Assembly (NCBI GenBank): GCA_900380265.1
Contig: LR025083.1
Span: 248,001-312,000 of the forward strand
DNA from: Serratia symbiotica
GTDB taxonomy: Bacteria > Pseudomonadota > Gammaproteobacteria > Enterobacterales > Enterobacteriaceae
Direction: 5' to 3'
Length of the DNA stretch: 64,000 nt
A model generated the notes under the pieces. The model saw only the letters and a list, made by a program, of their open reading frames with translations, was not told the origin of the DNA and did no database searches. The position numbers and the translations under genes are program-made. Shown piece by piece: positions 1 to 10,725 of this stretch; the first letter of the stretch is position 1, and each line of letters opens with the position of its first letter.

Positions 1-2
1 TA

Positions 3-446
3 ACTGTGGCCGCCAGTCTAGGGTACTGGGTTAGTTACATGCAGGGTAAATGCCTCGGAAATACGCGGACTGTACAAGGTTGGTTGTCCTATTTACCTAT
101 TCATTATCACCAGCGGGCGCATCAATTATTCCACCGTCATGGCCTTTCTGCCTTACTGGTTGGCCGCTTCTTAGCGTTTATACGCACGCTGTTGCCTACC
201 ATTGCTGGTGTCTCTGGCTTAAGCAATGCGCGCTTCCAATTTTTTAACTGGATCAGTGCCTTGCTGTGGGTGCTGATTCTCACTTCAATGGGATTTGCGT
301 TCGGGAAAACCGCGGTGTTCCGCCAATATGAAGACCAATTGATGTTCTTTGTGATGCTGCTTCCGTTAGTCTTACTGGTGAGTGGGCTGCTTGGCTCTCT
401 GATAGTGCTGTGGCGTAAAAAGAGATCAGAACGTCATAAGCCATAA
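3..446 (+). CDS. yqjA: DedA family membrane protein YqjA, 3' part (5' end outside window)
   Basis: DedA-family inner-membrane protein. In E. coli YqjA and its paralogue YghB support proton-motive-force maintenance and normal cell division, probably as lipid or ion transporters. Only the last 147 or so codons of about 220 are present; the frame is open to the left edge, so the GTG at position 6 is an internal valine. The family core is intact ([20 protein letters not shown]), followed by two hydrophobic segments and a basic tail ([12 protein letters not shown]). Wording such as [27 protein letters not shown] and YEDQLM fits YqjA better than YghB. The decayed yqjC/D/E/K genes downstream, in the E. 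coli order, support this. Intact as far as visible. Confidence 0.9.
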   Translation, partial: TVAASLGYWVSYMQGKCLGNTRTVQGWLSYLPIHYHQRAHQLFHRHGLSALLVGRFLAFIRTLLPTIAGVSGLSNARFQFFNWISALLWVLILTSMGFAFGKTAVFRQYEDQLMFFVMLLPLVLLVSGLLGSLIVLWRKKRSERHKP

Positions 447-1037
447 ACAAGGCCTAGTAGTCTTCGTTCATGTTGGCAATCGGCTCTAATTGTTGCGCTT
501 AATGTTACTATGAATTGGCTAACTTTTTTCTGCCTGCTAGTGCGCGCACTGAGAGCGAACTAAGCATTTAGATTAGTCAGCCGAGCATTCCTTTCCTGGT
601 TGTTTTGCCTTTTGCCAAAGTCTGGCGTGAATGTGTTCTATATTATCATAAAAAGATTAGGTAGAAAGGTGTTCACTAGCAGGTAGCTGTTCTTCCGTTT
701 TCTACTGGGATACTATCCATCGCATGCAGTATTGGACATGCTTTCATCTTGGGTTATAGAATGGTGTTGGATTTCCTACTACCCTGTTTATGGTGGTAGG
801 ATTTTATCCTTTCTGCTTCATCATGGGTCAGATCCTGCATAGGCGGGTTTTAGCTTGGTTCTTTATCCCAGTGATGGGCTAGAATTAATGGTTGATGCTT
901 TTTAATTAGCACATGTCAAAGCTAAGTTGAATAATATTAGCTTTAACGATATCGGTTTTAACTATGACTGAATGAGTCATAAAACGAGAGGAATACACAA
1001 TCCTATTGTATGCCATGCCAATAGCCAGGCTTGTATC

Positions 1038-1400
1038 ATGCAATTACGTCATTTAGTTTTACTCGCGTGCCTGACACTTACACTGTAAGTGTTGTCATTT
1101 TTTCAAAATACAGCTATGTAGTAAGATAAAGAACATCTAGGAGTAGATTTACCACGCCAAATACTCTGACAATATTCAAGAATATGAATACTCTAAAAAG
1201 GCGATGAGTCAAGTGTAAACCTATTGTATCAAAGCAAAACTTCAAGTTGCGTGCGAAAATAAAATTAATGAAAAGAAACTAAGATGCCTTAATATTAGAA
1301 ATAGGTGAAAGGAAACGCAGACAAGTAACTTAAAGAAGTGACCAAGTAACAAAATAAATTAGCAGATATATATGCTGAGCTGAAAATTAAGAGGAAGTAA
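1038..1400 (+). pseudogene. yqjC: yqjC remnant (DUF1090 periplasmic protein)
   Basis: Starts with ATG and a short signal-peptide-like stretch (MQLRHLVLLACLTLTL) that ends at a TAA. Switching frames downstream recovers DUF1090-like pieces, such as KAKLQVACENKINEKKLRC near 1220-1285 and QNKLADIYAELKIKRK before the TAA at 1398. At least two in-frame stops and frameshifts interrupt it. The position, two genes after yqjA, is that of yqjC in E. coli. The remnant is short and low in complexity, so confidence is moderate. Nothing recognisable as mzrA was seen between 447 and 1037. Confidence 0.55.
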
Positions 1401-1439
1401 TGTTTACTATAGTGATATTTTTGATGAAAAAAGTAGTAC

Positions 1440-1830
1440 ATTGAATTGGTTAGTTAAAATGGCAGCCTAGTTTTATCACCTTACTTCTTGATTTTCTGAC
1501 AGCGAACAATCCACGATGTAGCAATGCTGAAAATCTCAACGGCCTTAAGCAAGCATTATATGGCGTATGTATGTTAATGCACAAAAATACGTACCAAACT
1601 GAACTCTATCGTTGATCGATTCGAGTACTGCTCATCTCTTACTACGATAACCCGACATTCGCATCAGAAACACTAGGCTAAAAGGTATACAGAGCAGTGC
1701 AATGCACTAGAGTGCACGTCACTGATGCAGGTAAATATGGATTATTACACCAGAATATTATTGATTAGATGGGATGATGTACATAAATCATGGAATAGGG
1801 TTAATATTGGTAGTTGACGCGGTAGGCGTC
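1440..1830 (+). pseudogene. yqjD: possible yqjD remnant (DUF883 ribosome/membrane protein)
   Basis: Very eroded. The only hint is a stretch near 1770-1810 that reads DDVHKSWNRVNIG before a stop, resembling the C-terminal membrane anchor of DUF883 proteins. The place between the yqjC and yqjE remnants is where yqjD lies in E. coli. Mostly a positional call. Confidence 0.3.
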
Positions 1831-1889
1831 ATGCTTGATTTTATGCTGGCAAATTGCTGATTGTTTTTTATCAATACCGAGGCTATTCA

Positions 1890-2265
1890 GCCAGGTGTCA
1901 TACAAGGGATAAGGTCTTCGCAAGAGTACCATCACCATTTTAGTTAGGCTAGAGAACGGGCTTTATCTACTCTTAATTCAATTTAAATATAAGAGATGCA
2001 ATAGTATGCAATGGCTTGTTATGGTGGGTTGACGCTCTAGTATGGCGCATTTAGTCAAGTGCACTTAATGACTTTGATTACCTAACTATGGATCCTGTTT
2101 TGGATCGATGCTGATGCCTAAAAGAGGCACCCAGTACTGGTGTTCGTATTCCTTTTGTGTAATAAGTATTATTGGATTTCATGCTGCGCTCAGCGTGTGC
2201 GCTTATTTGAATCTGCCAATCAAGAATTAGTGATCAAACATACTGATCTTAAAAAGTAGGCGTGC
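1890..2265 (+). pseudogene. yqjE: yqjE remnant (membrane protein)
   Basis: Pieces in two frames follow the order of YqjE: a helix-like ERALSTLNS stretch, then hydrophobic segments around 2030-2100 (LWILFWIDADA), and a basic tail near 2195-2260 (RVRLFESANQELVIKHTDLKK). Several TAG/TAA codons interrupt it. The stop near 2263 runs straight into a yqjK-like stretch, as expected for the yqjDEK gene order. Function of the family is poorly known. Confidence 0.5.
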
Positions 2266-2540
2266 CAGCTGCTGTTAGCTAAACGCAAAGAACACTTGCT
2301 TAGCAAGGTCAATAAAGCAGCGATTTTGGTTGCTCGGAGAGCAACCTAAGCATGTAGAGCAGTACATATATTAACCGTAACGATGGAAATAGTTTCTGAA
2401 TGCCGTATTTCCTGGTCTTCATCTCGGTGTCAGGGTACAAAAAGTATTTGTGATTCCAAAATATTAATGTTCTGTTTTTGTGTTATTTAATGTATGCATG
2501 AAGTGTGACAAAATTTTTTGGAAACATTTTTACCAATACA
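2255..2540 (+). pseudogene. yqjK: possible yqjK remnant
   Basis: After the yqjE-like tail a basic stretch (CQLLLAKRKEHLLSKVNKAA) resembles the start of YqjK proteins. It is followed by a few degraded pieces and stops. The call rests on this short similarity and on gene order. Confidence 0.35.
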
Positions 2541-2825
2541 AAGTATTGTAATGAGATCTTCACCTCCTAGTGCTTTAGTTTCGGCAACTGACTTTTTATT
2601 TGCAGAGTTGCATTAGCTGTCGCTAATTCTTAGGTAGGTGCTTACCTTCTGTATGCGGATAATCGGTTGGGTTGATGCTTTAAGGCAAACCTGGATGAAG
2701 TCAAATATGTATTTGTTTATAAGGTAGGAGTATGTTGCTTTTTTAACTACAACGGAGTTGCTGAGCAATATCATGCCTGTAATGCAGAACCAAACGTTAT
2801 CAAAGGTATTGTGACATAGGCTTGT

Positions 2826-3204
2826 TTGGAGAGTTCACCGATAAGCCGGGTTCTGTCGTGGACAGTCATTCGTCTAGGCCAGCAATCGCTTGCTGGCTCA
2901 AGCAGCCTACCCGGATTCAGTACGGGCAGTACTATGTGAATCCCTATTTGGCTTTGCTCCGGGTGGAGTTTACCGTGCCGCGAACTGTTGCCAGTCGCGC
3001 GGTGCGCTTTTACCGCACCTTTTCACCCTTACCTGATCTCGGTTGAGCGAGATCATTGGCGGTTTATTTTCTGTTGCACTAGTCGTAGGCTTACGCCTCC
3101 CAGGTGTTACCTGGCACCCCGCCTTGCGGAGCCCGGACTTTCCTCCCCTTAACTTGTCCCCTCCTCAGAAGATATCATTAAGCGGCGACTGTCTAGTGAA
3201 CTCA
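2826..3204 (-). ncRNA. rnpB: RNase P RNA (M1 RNA, type A)
   Basis: Catalytic RNA of ribonuclease P, which cuts 5' leaders from tRNA precursors. Read on the minus strand it carries the universal conserved blocks: GAGGAAAGTCCGGGCTCC near the 5' end, CAACAGAAA, GGTAAGGGTGAAA, GTAAACTCCACCCGGAGCA, and near the 3' end ACGACAGAACCCGGCTTATC. The length of about 379 nt matches E. coli (377). The closing P1 helix is conserved by covariation: GAGTTCAC at 3196-3203 pairs with GTGAACTC at 2831-2838, although both strands differ from E. coli. This strongly suggests a functional RNA. The 5' end lies inside the 3' end of rsmI on the same strand. Confidence 0.97.
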
Positions 3205-4108
3205 TGACTTGATAATAGCGCTGAGTTGACGATAGGTCAATTTCTTTACGAGCTTTTCTCTCTAAGGCATACTTATAAAGTGCATTCTTCTTTACGCCAT
3301 GAATTTTGGCTGCTAGTGCTGCGGATTTTTTCAGACTTAACTCTTTGTTTAAAAGCGTTAAGGTACGCAGTGCGTTAAGCGGTAATGCCTTTCCTTTGGC
3401 TTTGTAACCCTCTACGATTAATACCATTTCGCCACGACGTCGCATTTTATCTTCCTTTATCCAGGTGAGCACTGCACCGACTGGTGCACCATAGATCGAC
3501 TCCCAGGTTTTGGTTAGTTCGCGTGCCAACACCATATAGCGCGTTGGTCCCCATATGGTGACCATGTCGCGTAAACTTTCTTCCAGTCGATGGGTGCATT
3601 CATAGAAAATCAGCGTACGTTTCTCTTCTGTCAGAGTCACGAGGGTATCCTTACGACCTTTTGTTTTTGGTGGTAGGAAGCCTTCATAACAAAACCGGTC
3701 TGAGGCAATACCCGCAGCGCACAGAGCGGTAGTGGCTGCGCATGCTCCCGGCAACGGCACTACGCGGATGCTGGCTTGGTGGCATCGGCGTACTAAGTGA
3801 TAACCGGGGTCATTAATAAGCGGCGTCCCAGCATCAGAGATAAGCGCTATGTTCTGACCTGCTTGTAACTTGACCAGAAGTTGTGCTGTTTTTTTTTGTT
3901 CATTATGGTTATGAAGTGAAAATAACCGTGCTTTAATCGAAAAATGTTGTAAAAGCAAGGCACTATGCCGCGTGTCTTCTGCGGCAATTAGATCAACTTT
4001 TTTTAGTATGTCTAGCGCACGGTACGTGATATCCCCTAAGTTACCGATAGGGGTGGGCACTACATATAGTGTTGATCTGGAAATGATAGATGATTGCCCG
4101 TGATTCAT
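3149..4108 (-). CDS. rsmI: 16S rRNA (cytidine-1402-2'-O)-methyltransferase RsmI
   Basis: Methylates the ribose of C1402 in the 16S rRNA decoding centre, using SAM. The tetrapyrrole-methylase-like fold is shown by [18 protein letters not shown] near residues 14-31, [11 protein letters not shown], the [19 protein letters not shown]-binding segment, [16 protein letters not shown] and CYEGFLPPK. The E. coli protein ends soon after the segment [11 protein letters not shown]. Here the original stop is lost and the frame runs on for about 32 more residues (ending MISSEEGTS), reaching 56 nt into rnpB. Catalytic regions are intact, so the enzyme is probably active. Divergent from the dead lpoA operon, as in E. 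coli. Confidence 0.95.
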   Translation of the reverse strand: MNHGQSSIISRSTLYVVPTPIGNLGDITYRALDILKKVDLIAAEDTRHSALLLQHFSIKARLFSLHNHNEQKKTAQLLVKLQAGQNIALISDAGTPLINDPGYHLVRRCHQASIRVVPLPGACAATTALCAAGIASDRFCYEGFLPPKTKGRKDTLVTLTEEKRTLIFYECTHRLEESLRDMVTIWGPTRYMVLARELTKTWESIYGAPVGAVLTWIKEDKMRRRGEMVLIVEGYKAKGKALPLNALRTLTLLNKELSLKKSAALAAKIHGVKKNALYKYALERKARKEIDLSSTQRYYQVMSSLDSRRLMISSEEGTS

Positions 4109-4149
4109 GTTTTAATCCGGGTTTCTGATTTGATATTGGTAATTTTAAA

Positions 4150-6125
4150 ACCACCACTGGACATCGTATGTTTCCTCAAATTGATTGATTCAAGATAGGG
4201 CATCTAAAAGCAAGTCTGACTGACCGTCTTCATAGTAGCACTCTTTTTTGACAGGTCGTGCAAGTTTCGGTGCTGTAAGCGCCACTCTTCAATATATAAG
4301 GCTAGGTAAACGTCACAGTTGATTATTATCTACTTGAACTGCAAAACGCAGTAATAAAAACAAGTCTGATTAGGAATTACTTGCTATTCAGTTCCTCCCT
4401 GAGGGTAATGCCAAAAGGGTAGTAAGAAGTGATAAAGTAGCTACAGAACAAGAGTCATGCAATTGGCAAAACAACAACTATTTACTGTTAACTATGGGGT
4501 ACTCAAAACATACATCAGCGTTTTCAGCACTCCCATGGGCTGGATAACTCTCCCATGTCGGGAGAGCAGAAGATAGCCTACTACCACAAGGCTAAAATTT
4601 GTTAATCAGCATAACATCGCTCTTTCGTTGATTTAGCCCTATATTTGTACGAAAGAAGTGTATGCAAGCACCGTTACTCAGTGCCAGACTCACCAAAGAA
4701 AGCTATCTTGATGTGACAAGGTAAATATTACTGATATTTAGGGCATCGAACGTCGATAGCCTTGGTGATCAAGGATAGGGAGAATGTGCTATCAGGATAG
4801 CCAGATCTGCTATGAGGTTAGTAGAAGAACTCAAAATATACAGATATTACTCCATCCGGCTATAAAGTTGTGAGAAACTAATTCTAACATAAATCCTTTA
4901 TAGAACAGATCACTTATGCCATGGAACCAGGGTGAATCTCACATAAACCGCTACCGCGATCATTGCTTTTTCTACCTTTGAGCGGCTAATCTCAGATGTT
5001 CTCCGCCGTCATCGTGCGCGCTTTTTAAGTTATGAACAACAGCACCTTTGTATCTGTGCAGATATCTCCAGTGCCCAATACTGCTAACCTTGGCCAATTG
5101 GCTGCATGTCCGCAGATCTAAATGTGCGCTGGGAGGCTATTACTTTACTACCACCCGTAGATCATCCGGTGCCTTCTATAGCGTTAAGAAGTGATCCGGC
5201 TACTAATAACGTGCAAATTAGGGTCTACTTTAACCACTAAAGAGTCGTTGATAACGTTGCTGAATCAAGTAAGCAGGATATCTCTATGCACATAGCCGGT
5301 CTCTTTCTAAAATACCTTCATCAACTTTCTGCTAGCCATAGTATGCGTAACGTAGTACTACTCAATTAGCAGCATTCCAGAATAATTACCCTCAAATCTA
5401 TTTTTTTACTCTATGTTAGAGTGATGAAGCAAACAATTGCGCCTCCTGCCTCTGTGATTAACGGCATGATCATCTAATTCTGTTCATACTGCTTACTTGC
5501 TTCGGTAATGGTCTCACCACAGACTTTAATTAAGTATGCTGAAATTTGGTACATAAAGATCATTACTAAGGCTTGTGTCCTGTCTGGTGAATGGCGTAAT
5601 GGCTAAAGGTGGTGTATTGCGGTTGACTAGTATACTAATTTTATTTGCTCTCACCTATAAAGGAACTATCCATCGGAGGAGAACTCGTGTGTTATCAATG
5701 GATAAGTTAACTGGATTTTGTAATAGGCATGGATATGGTTGATAGCCTCGCCAGCCACTATGAGTTGAGGTTGTTTAAACCGATGATTGAAATAGTGACC
5801 AGGTCGCATAGTTATAAAGTAGGCGCCGGTCTAAACTGTCTGCTGGAAATAAAATGCCTATAACTCAGCAAGACTCCGTTGTGGGTGAGTGCCAATCAGT
5901 AATTATTACAAGAGTGACCCGCGTGCGTCTATAAAGACACTTGCTGGTTTGCCTGTATTGGATGCTTATGGATGCCTGTTGGATTCGGTAATTACTTGGG
6001 CGAACTTTACAAACTATTTACGTTTCATTCAGGAGCTAGCTCCTTGTTATCTTTGCCGTTGCACCATGCCGCGTGATTAAGCAAAACTGCTCTGTTTACA
6101 GTATTTACTAAAGGTAGTGGTGCCG
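4150..6125 (+). pseudogene. lpoA: lpoA remnant (outer-membrane activator of PBP1A)
   Basis: LpoA is an outer-membrane lipoprotein that activates the peptidoglycan synthase PBP1A. The 5' two thirds are unrecognisable. The 3' third can be traced in order and at the right spacing: MVDS...LRLFKPMIEI near 5730-5795 matches the LpoA segment ending FIKPMIAM. WANFTNYLRFIQ at 5995-6030 lies where LANHF..MRQ belongs. CTMPRD.AKLLCLQY near 6060-6110 matches the conserved C-terminal RKLSWLQY segment. Stops and frameshifts separate all of these. It sits divergent to rsmI and upstream of yraN, as in E. coli. Confidence 0.7.
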
Positions 6126-6500
6126 ATATTATGGATCAACCTTTGACAGAGGTAAGGTATGAGCTTTTAGCACTTCGTTATCTGACATGCACTTATCTTA
6201 CTTGTTTGTGCCTTTTGTTGTTCTATACGAAAGCGGACTTGAGTAGATTATTGTGATGTTTCAACATAGGTGTGTCTTGACGTTTGTGACTGCCTAAAAG
6301 ATACCTTTCGGGCTTTGTTCTTAGTCTGTTATTTACCGTAAACAAAAGCGGATGCTGCTCCAATCTATCGAGTGGGCGCACCGGGCAACTTTGAGGCACT
6401 ATCTTTTTATGTTATGACGAGTACGGGCAGGTGATTTGGAAGGATAACCAATCCTTGTAATCCTGATTAATCGGGTTTGACTCTTTCACTTAATAGATTC
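6110..6500 (+). pseudogene. yraN: yraN remnant (UPF0102 nuclease-like protein)
   Basis: Fragments follow the order of YraN: RYELLALRYLT near 6155-6190, ESGLE.IIVM near 6230-6260 (the conserved ERGGEIDLIM region of the endonuclease-like fold), LTFV, and MLLQSIEWAHRATLRHYLF near 6350-6410. In-frame stops and frameshifts separate them. The location between lpoA and diaA is the ancestral one. Confidence 0.6.
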
Positions 6501-6503
6501 ACT

Positions 6504-7087
6504 GTGGGTAATATTAGAGCCGGTTTTACCAACAGTATTCAAACGGAGATCGAAGCTGTGGAGGCCCTTCAAGGGGTTTCTCTTGGCTTGCGATGAACTA
6601 GTTTAATTATTAGGCAACTATGACAATATCCTCTAGTATAGACAATGAACGCTCGGTTGCCAATATCAGCAATTAGTTGTGAGGATGATTTATCTCTTTT
6701 AAAGAGCACGTCGAATTACCAGCGGCTGCTATTAATGCCGATAACGTAGCCCTTATTGCTATCACCTACGATAGATCGCACTATAAAGTTTATGTCAATC
6801 AGGTGCGCGTACTTAGGCACCCGATCGATATTTTCTGGTGATTTTAAACCGTAGTACCAGTCGTGATATTTTAAAATCGGTTAAGTTGGCCGGGTGAGCG
6901 GGCTATGACGATTATGCCTCTGACAGGTCAGGATGGTGAGGAGTGGCTAATTGACTCTGTCACCAGGTTCTTAAGATTCGTATTCCATGGCATGCTAGTT
7001 TTATCTATTCAGGGAATGCGCATGTTGACCGTCCACTGCTTGTTCGAACTGATAGATAGTCTATTGTTTCCTTCCCAGTATAATTAA
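6504..7087 (+). pseudogene. diaA: diaA remnant (DnaA initiator-associating protein)
   Basis: DiaA is a SIS-domain protein that promotes DnaA assembly at oriC for timely initiation. Clear pieces are present in order: AGFTNSIQTEIEAVEAL near 6518-6570, AAAINADNVALIAITYD then VYVNQVRVLRHPIDIF near 6720-6835, and a final open stretch from 6905 reading MTIMPLTGQDGEE to LTVHCLFELIDSLLFPSQ before the TAA at 7085. The middle is lost to stops and frameshifts. The tail still carries the AAGGA ribosome binding site used by dolP. Confidence 0.87.
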
Positions 7088-7096
7088 GGAACTAAG

Positions 7097-7717
7097 ATGA
7101 AGCTAAAATCCTTATTGCTAACACTTGGTAGCATTTTTTTCCTCCAAGGCTGTATACCTGGTGTGCTGATTGGTAGTGTAGCTATCGCTACTAAAACTAC
7201 TACTGATCCGCGAAGTATTGGCACTCAAATAGACGATGGCACTTTAGAAGTTCGGGTTGCGAATGCGTTAAGTCAAGATCCGAAGTTAAAGAAGTATGCT
7301 CGGGTAGTTGCTATTGCATATCGGGGCGAAGTATTTTTGATTGGCCAATCTCCGAACAGGGATATTGCAGATCGTGCTAAAAAGATCGCTATGGGGGTTG
7401 AAGGTGCTAGCGAAGTCTATGAGGAGATCCGTCAGGGTAAGCCTGTTAGCTTAACTACTGCCTCTTCTGATGCTTGGATTACCACCAAAGTTCTCTTGCA
7501 ACTGCTCATCAGCGATACGGTTAAGTTTACTAATGTGAAGGTAAGTACCGAGAATGGTGAAGTATTCCTTTTTGGCATAGTGACGCCAAAAGAAGGTAAG
7601 GCAGCTGCGCAAATTGCTCGCCAGACAAGCGATGTGAAACACGTTACTATTGCCTTTACATACTTAAAATCATTGCCTGTCTGCGACAAGATTCAGCCTG
7701 TAGCTTATGTATATTAA
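7097..7717 (+). CDS. dolP: Outer-membrane lipoprotein DolP (YraP), dual BON domain
   Basis: DolP is a two-BON-domain lipoprotein at anionic phospholipid sites of the outer membrane. It supports BAM function, envelope integrity and amidase control in E. coli. The signal peptide ends in the lipobox LQGC with Cys19. The first BON domain spans about residues 45-115 (DGTLEVRVANALSQDPKL, EVYEEIRQG) and the second about 125-190 (DAWITTKVLLQLLISD, NVKVSTENGEVFLFG). The protein is 206 residues against 191 in E. coli; the extra 15 follow the normal end at AFTYLK and look like stop-codon loss. SD AAGGA lies 8 nt before ATG. It is the only survivor of the lpoA-yraN-diaA-dolP cluster. Confidence 0.95.
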   Translation: MKLKSLLLTLGSIFFLQGCIPGVLIGSVAIATKTTTDPRSIGTQIDDGTLEVRVANALSQDPKLKKYARVVAIAYRGEVFLIGQSPNRDIADRAKKIAMGVEGASEVYEEIRQGKPVSLTTASSDAWITTKVLLQLLISDTVKFTNVKVSTENGEVFLFGIVTPKEGKAAAQIARQTSDVKHVTIAFTYLKSLPVCDKIQPVAYVY

Positions 7718-8741
7718 TGTAAGCGTGGGTCATGCTACAAGTAGTCATTGCTCGCTTGAATGGTGCGTGTTTTAACATCGTTTTTAAGTCTGTGCTTACC
7801 TCACTAGCATATCTAGTGTCAGCTTAGTACATGCCGTGTATGGATTTAAGTTCCTAATGTAAAGCCAGGTGTAGTAGATGTATAGTAGAGGTATGGCTAG
7901 TGTTCACTCGCCTGATGGCTTCCTTGTATGTTGAGCTGATGTGAAACTAGTTTCAGTAATTTATATTATAGGGATAAGTGTGTAAGATCTCTATATCCTA
8001 CGTAATCAGGATTTTATCCTTGTCTTGGAATTATGAAATTTTTAAAGACATAAGCGGTGTGTATATCTATAAATCAATTAGTTATATTAACGCTAGTGCG
8101 ATTAACTCTAGCATGATGCTTCTTTAAAGCCAGAGTATCGTGCTAGTAGTGACGTTGGAGTGCTGCCTGGACCCAAAGAACGGGTGCTTAAGAGTGATTA
8201 TGACGATCTAAGTGTGTTAAAATTTAGTTATATCAATACTAGGATTCATGATCGCCCAAGTTTGGTTGGTCCTCATACTGAGGAAACCGTCTGTTATCTG
8301 GCTAGATACAAGACTATGGAAAAAACATGTCCGTTAATCTACAGATTGTTTAAGCGATCGTTAAGTTATGAGTATTGATATAGTAGATGGCTCAATCCTT
8401 AATTGAGTGAGAAGTCTTCGTCTTAATAGATATAAAATAAATCGTGAACCTTTAGCTAGAAGAGTGCCTGTGCGATCAGCTGGTGTTTTACCTATTTGTG
8501 CAGATTATTTGTAAGATGGCTGATCTGTTTCAGCAAGATAATATCTCTCGATTAGAAGTAGACACTTCTGTCAAATACCAGGCCGGTCAGACTAACCGAA
8601 TCGTATATAAAAGGGTTCAGCGTAGTACGTTATATACTGAACGCTAGTTCGCTGCAGTGAAGCGCTGCGGCACCAAACTGCTATTTTATGGAAGTTGCTC
8701 CCCGTAACCTTTATCTAAAGGACGAGTATATTCCTGAGCTA
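7718..8741. other. gene-poor stretch between dolP and trmB
   Basis: No gene is recognised in this 1 kb. The longest open frame (8160-8378, 72 codons, plus strand) resembles nothing I know and has no clear ribosome binding site. In E. coli trmB is followed by yggL; I could not find yggL on the minus strand here. Probably eroded coding DNA. Confidence 0.6.
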
Positions 8742-9461
8742 TTATTTGCTCCGTGCAAACATCAAATCCCAGACGTCATGCCCCAAGCGTTTTCCACGTA
8801 ATTCAAATTTTGTTAGCGGACGTGTATCCGGGCGAGGCAGGTAATTATTCTCACCGGAAAGATTCCGGTAGCTTATGATTTGTGTTATTACTTTTAAGAT
8901 ATGTTCTGCATAAGGTTGCCAGTCAGTTGCTATGTGGAAGAGGCCATTTATTTTAAGTTTCTGCAGAACCAGCTCAACGAAGGGAATCTGGACGATCCGG
9001 CGCTTATTATGGCGTGCTTTTTGCCACGGGTCAGGAAAAAACAACTGTACTATGTCTAATGAACTATCCGGGATCATGTTCTGCAAAATCTCAACTGCGT
9101 CATGATGTATTATACGTAAGTTGCTCAGTTTAGTTCTATGCGCACTCGCTAAGCAAGCACCTACACCCGGTAAATGCACTTCTATCCCCAAAAAGTTCTG
9201 CTGTGGGTTTTTGCTAGCCATAGTTACTAGAGAAGCACCCATGCCAAACCCAATCTCGAGTGCCGTTGGGGCGTTACGTCCAAACAGTGCGGGGATGTTA
9301 AGTGGTTTAGGTTCATACTCTACGCCCATGACTGGCCAATACCTGTGCAATGCTTGCTGCTGGCCTTTTGTTAACCGGCCTTGGCGGCGAACAAAACTAC
9401 GGATGCGGAGTACCGCGTGGGCATTTTGATTGTATTTCGTAGAGATTACGTCGGTAATCAT
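8742..9461 (-). CDS. trmB: tRNA (guanine-N7)-methyltransferase TrmB
   Basis: Forms m7G46 in the variable loop of tRNAs, using SAM. The 239 residues equal the E. coli length. It has the Rossmann SAM motif [12 protein letters not shown] near residue 70, the FLGIEVH segment, the catalytic-region [18 protein letters not shown] and the C-terminal TKFE motif ([19 protein letters not shown]). The N-terminal [14 protein letters not shown] is typical. E. coli has His where this protein has Gln in DPWQK, a position that varies in the family. Divergent from mutY with 178 bp between them, the same arrangement as in E. coli; its usual downstream partner yggL was not found. Confidence 0.97.
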   Translation of the reverse strand: MITDVISTKYNQNAHAVLRIRSFVRRQGRLTKGQQQALHRYWPVMGVEYEPKPLNIPALFGRNAPTALEIGFGMGASLVTMASKNPQQNFLGIEVHLPGVGACLASAHRTKLSNLRIIHHDAVEILQNMIPDSSLDIVQLFFPDPWQKARHNKRRIVQIPFVELVLQKLKINGLFHIATDWQPYAEHILKVITQIISYRNLSGENNYLPRPDTRPLTKFELRGKRLGHDVWDLMFARSK

Positions 9462-9639
9462 AGTTTCTGTCTATTTGAATACTAAGTAGGGAAAAGGGAT
9501 TATGCACAAAGATAGCGTATTTTATTAAGTATGCATCTTAATACTTGATATATGTTGTTATAAAGTTCCTGTTTACAGCAGGAATGCTCTATAGTGAAAT
9601 CTTGTTTCATCTTTTTTTCTGATATTGCATCTGCTTATT

Positions 9640-10725
9640 ATGCAAGCACAACAGTTCGCATCGGTAGTGCTTAGTTGGTACCGATGCTATGGTCGTAAAA
9701 CCTTGCCATGGCAAATTAATAAAAACGCCTATTCTGTATGGATTTCTGAAGTGATGTTGCAGCAGACGCAGGTTGCAACTGTTATTCCTTATTTTCAGAG
9801 GTTTATACGACGGTTTCCTAATGTGCACACTTTGGCTGGGGCTACACTGAACGAAGTACTGCATTTATGGACTGGACTGGGTTACTATGCCCGCGCGCGC
9901 AACTTATACAAAGCGGCGCAGATTATCGTTCTGGAGCATAGCGGTGAATTCCCGACCACCTATGCAGACATTGTTGCTTTACCAGGTTTTGGCCGTTCTA
10001 CTACGGGTGCTGTATTGTCGTTGGCGCTTGGCCAGCACTATCCCATCCTGGATGGGAATGTGAAGCGAGTGTTAGCTCGCTATTATGCGGTATCGGGTTG
10101 GCCGGGAAAAAAAAAGGTTGAAAATCATCTCTGGATGATTAGCGAAGAGGTGACTCCAGTTCAGAATGTAGGCTATTTTAACCAGGCAATGATGGATCTG
10201 GGCGCCACGGTGTGTATCCGCATCAAACCTAAGTGCGAGATTTGTCCGCTCAACGTTGGTTGCATCGCCCATGCCAATGATGCTTGGGCTACATATCCTG
10301 GCAAGAAGCCAAAGAAAACCATTCCAGGGAAAAGTGCATATTTTTTATTGCTGCAACATGGCAAATTTGTATGGTTAGAAAAGCAACCAACAGCTGGAGT
10401 TTGGGGGGATTTGTTCTGCTTCCCACAGTTTAGCAAATGGCATGATTTAGTTTCCTGGCTGAAACAACGTGGTATACCAAGTAATCGGATGGGACAAGTT
10501 AGTGCATTTCGCCATACATTTAGTCACTTTCATCTTGAAATCATCCCAGTTTTGTCAGAAATAAACACGGCAGGCAGGTTCATGGATGAACGAGTGGGCC
10601 TATGGTATAACCTGCTACAGCCTCCTGTAGTAGGTCTTGCAGCTCCGGTAAAGCGCTTGCTACAACTATTGGCAAAGCACTCTCTACAATACAAATTTAT
10701 CGGCATTAATGAGGAGTTAGGATGA
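9640..10725 (+). CDS. mutY: Adenine DNA glycosylase MutY
   Basis: Removes adenine mispaired with 8-oxoguanine. Order of parts: catalytic Glu in [13 protein letters not shown], helix-hairpin-helix [15 protein letters not shown], catalytic Asp in [15 protein letters not shown], the 4Fe-4S ligands C-x6-C-x2-C-x5-C ([17 protein letters not shown]), and the C-terminal NUDIX-like 8-oxoG recognition domain with [11 protein letters not shown] chose the ATG at 9640 (MQAQQF), which aligns with E. coli MutY, rather than an in-frame ATG five codons upstream. It is about 361 residues, some 11 longer than E. coli at the C-terminus. Its stop overlaps the yggX start (ATGA). A base-excision gene kept in a genome that is losing much else. 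Confidence 0.97.
   Translation: MQAQQFASVVLSWYRCYGRKTLPWQINKNAYSVWISEVMLQQTQVATVIPYFQRFIRRFPNVHTLAGATLNEVLHLWTGLGYYARARNLYKAAQIIVLEHSGEFPTTYADIVALPGFGRSTTGAVLSLALGQHYPILDGNVKRVLARYYAVSGWPGKKKVENHLWMISEEVTPVQNVGYFNQAMMDLGATVCIRIKPKCEICPLNVGCIAHANDAWATYPGKKPKKTIPGKSAYFLLLQHGKFVWLEKQPTAGVWGDLFCFPQFSKWHDLVSWLKQRGIPSNRMGQVSAFRHTFSHFHLEIIPVLSEINTAGRFMDERVGLWYNLLQPPVVGLAAPVKRLLQLLAKHSLQYKFIGINEELG

Noticed and set aside
8160-8378. 72-codon open frame between dolP and trmB
   Set aside because: No recognised family, no clear start signal, surrounded by broken frames.
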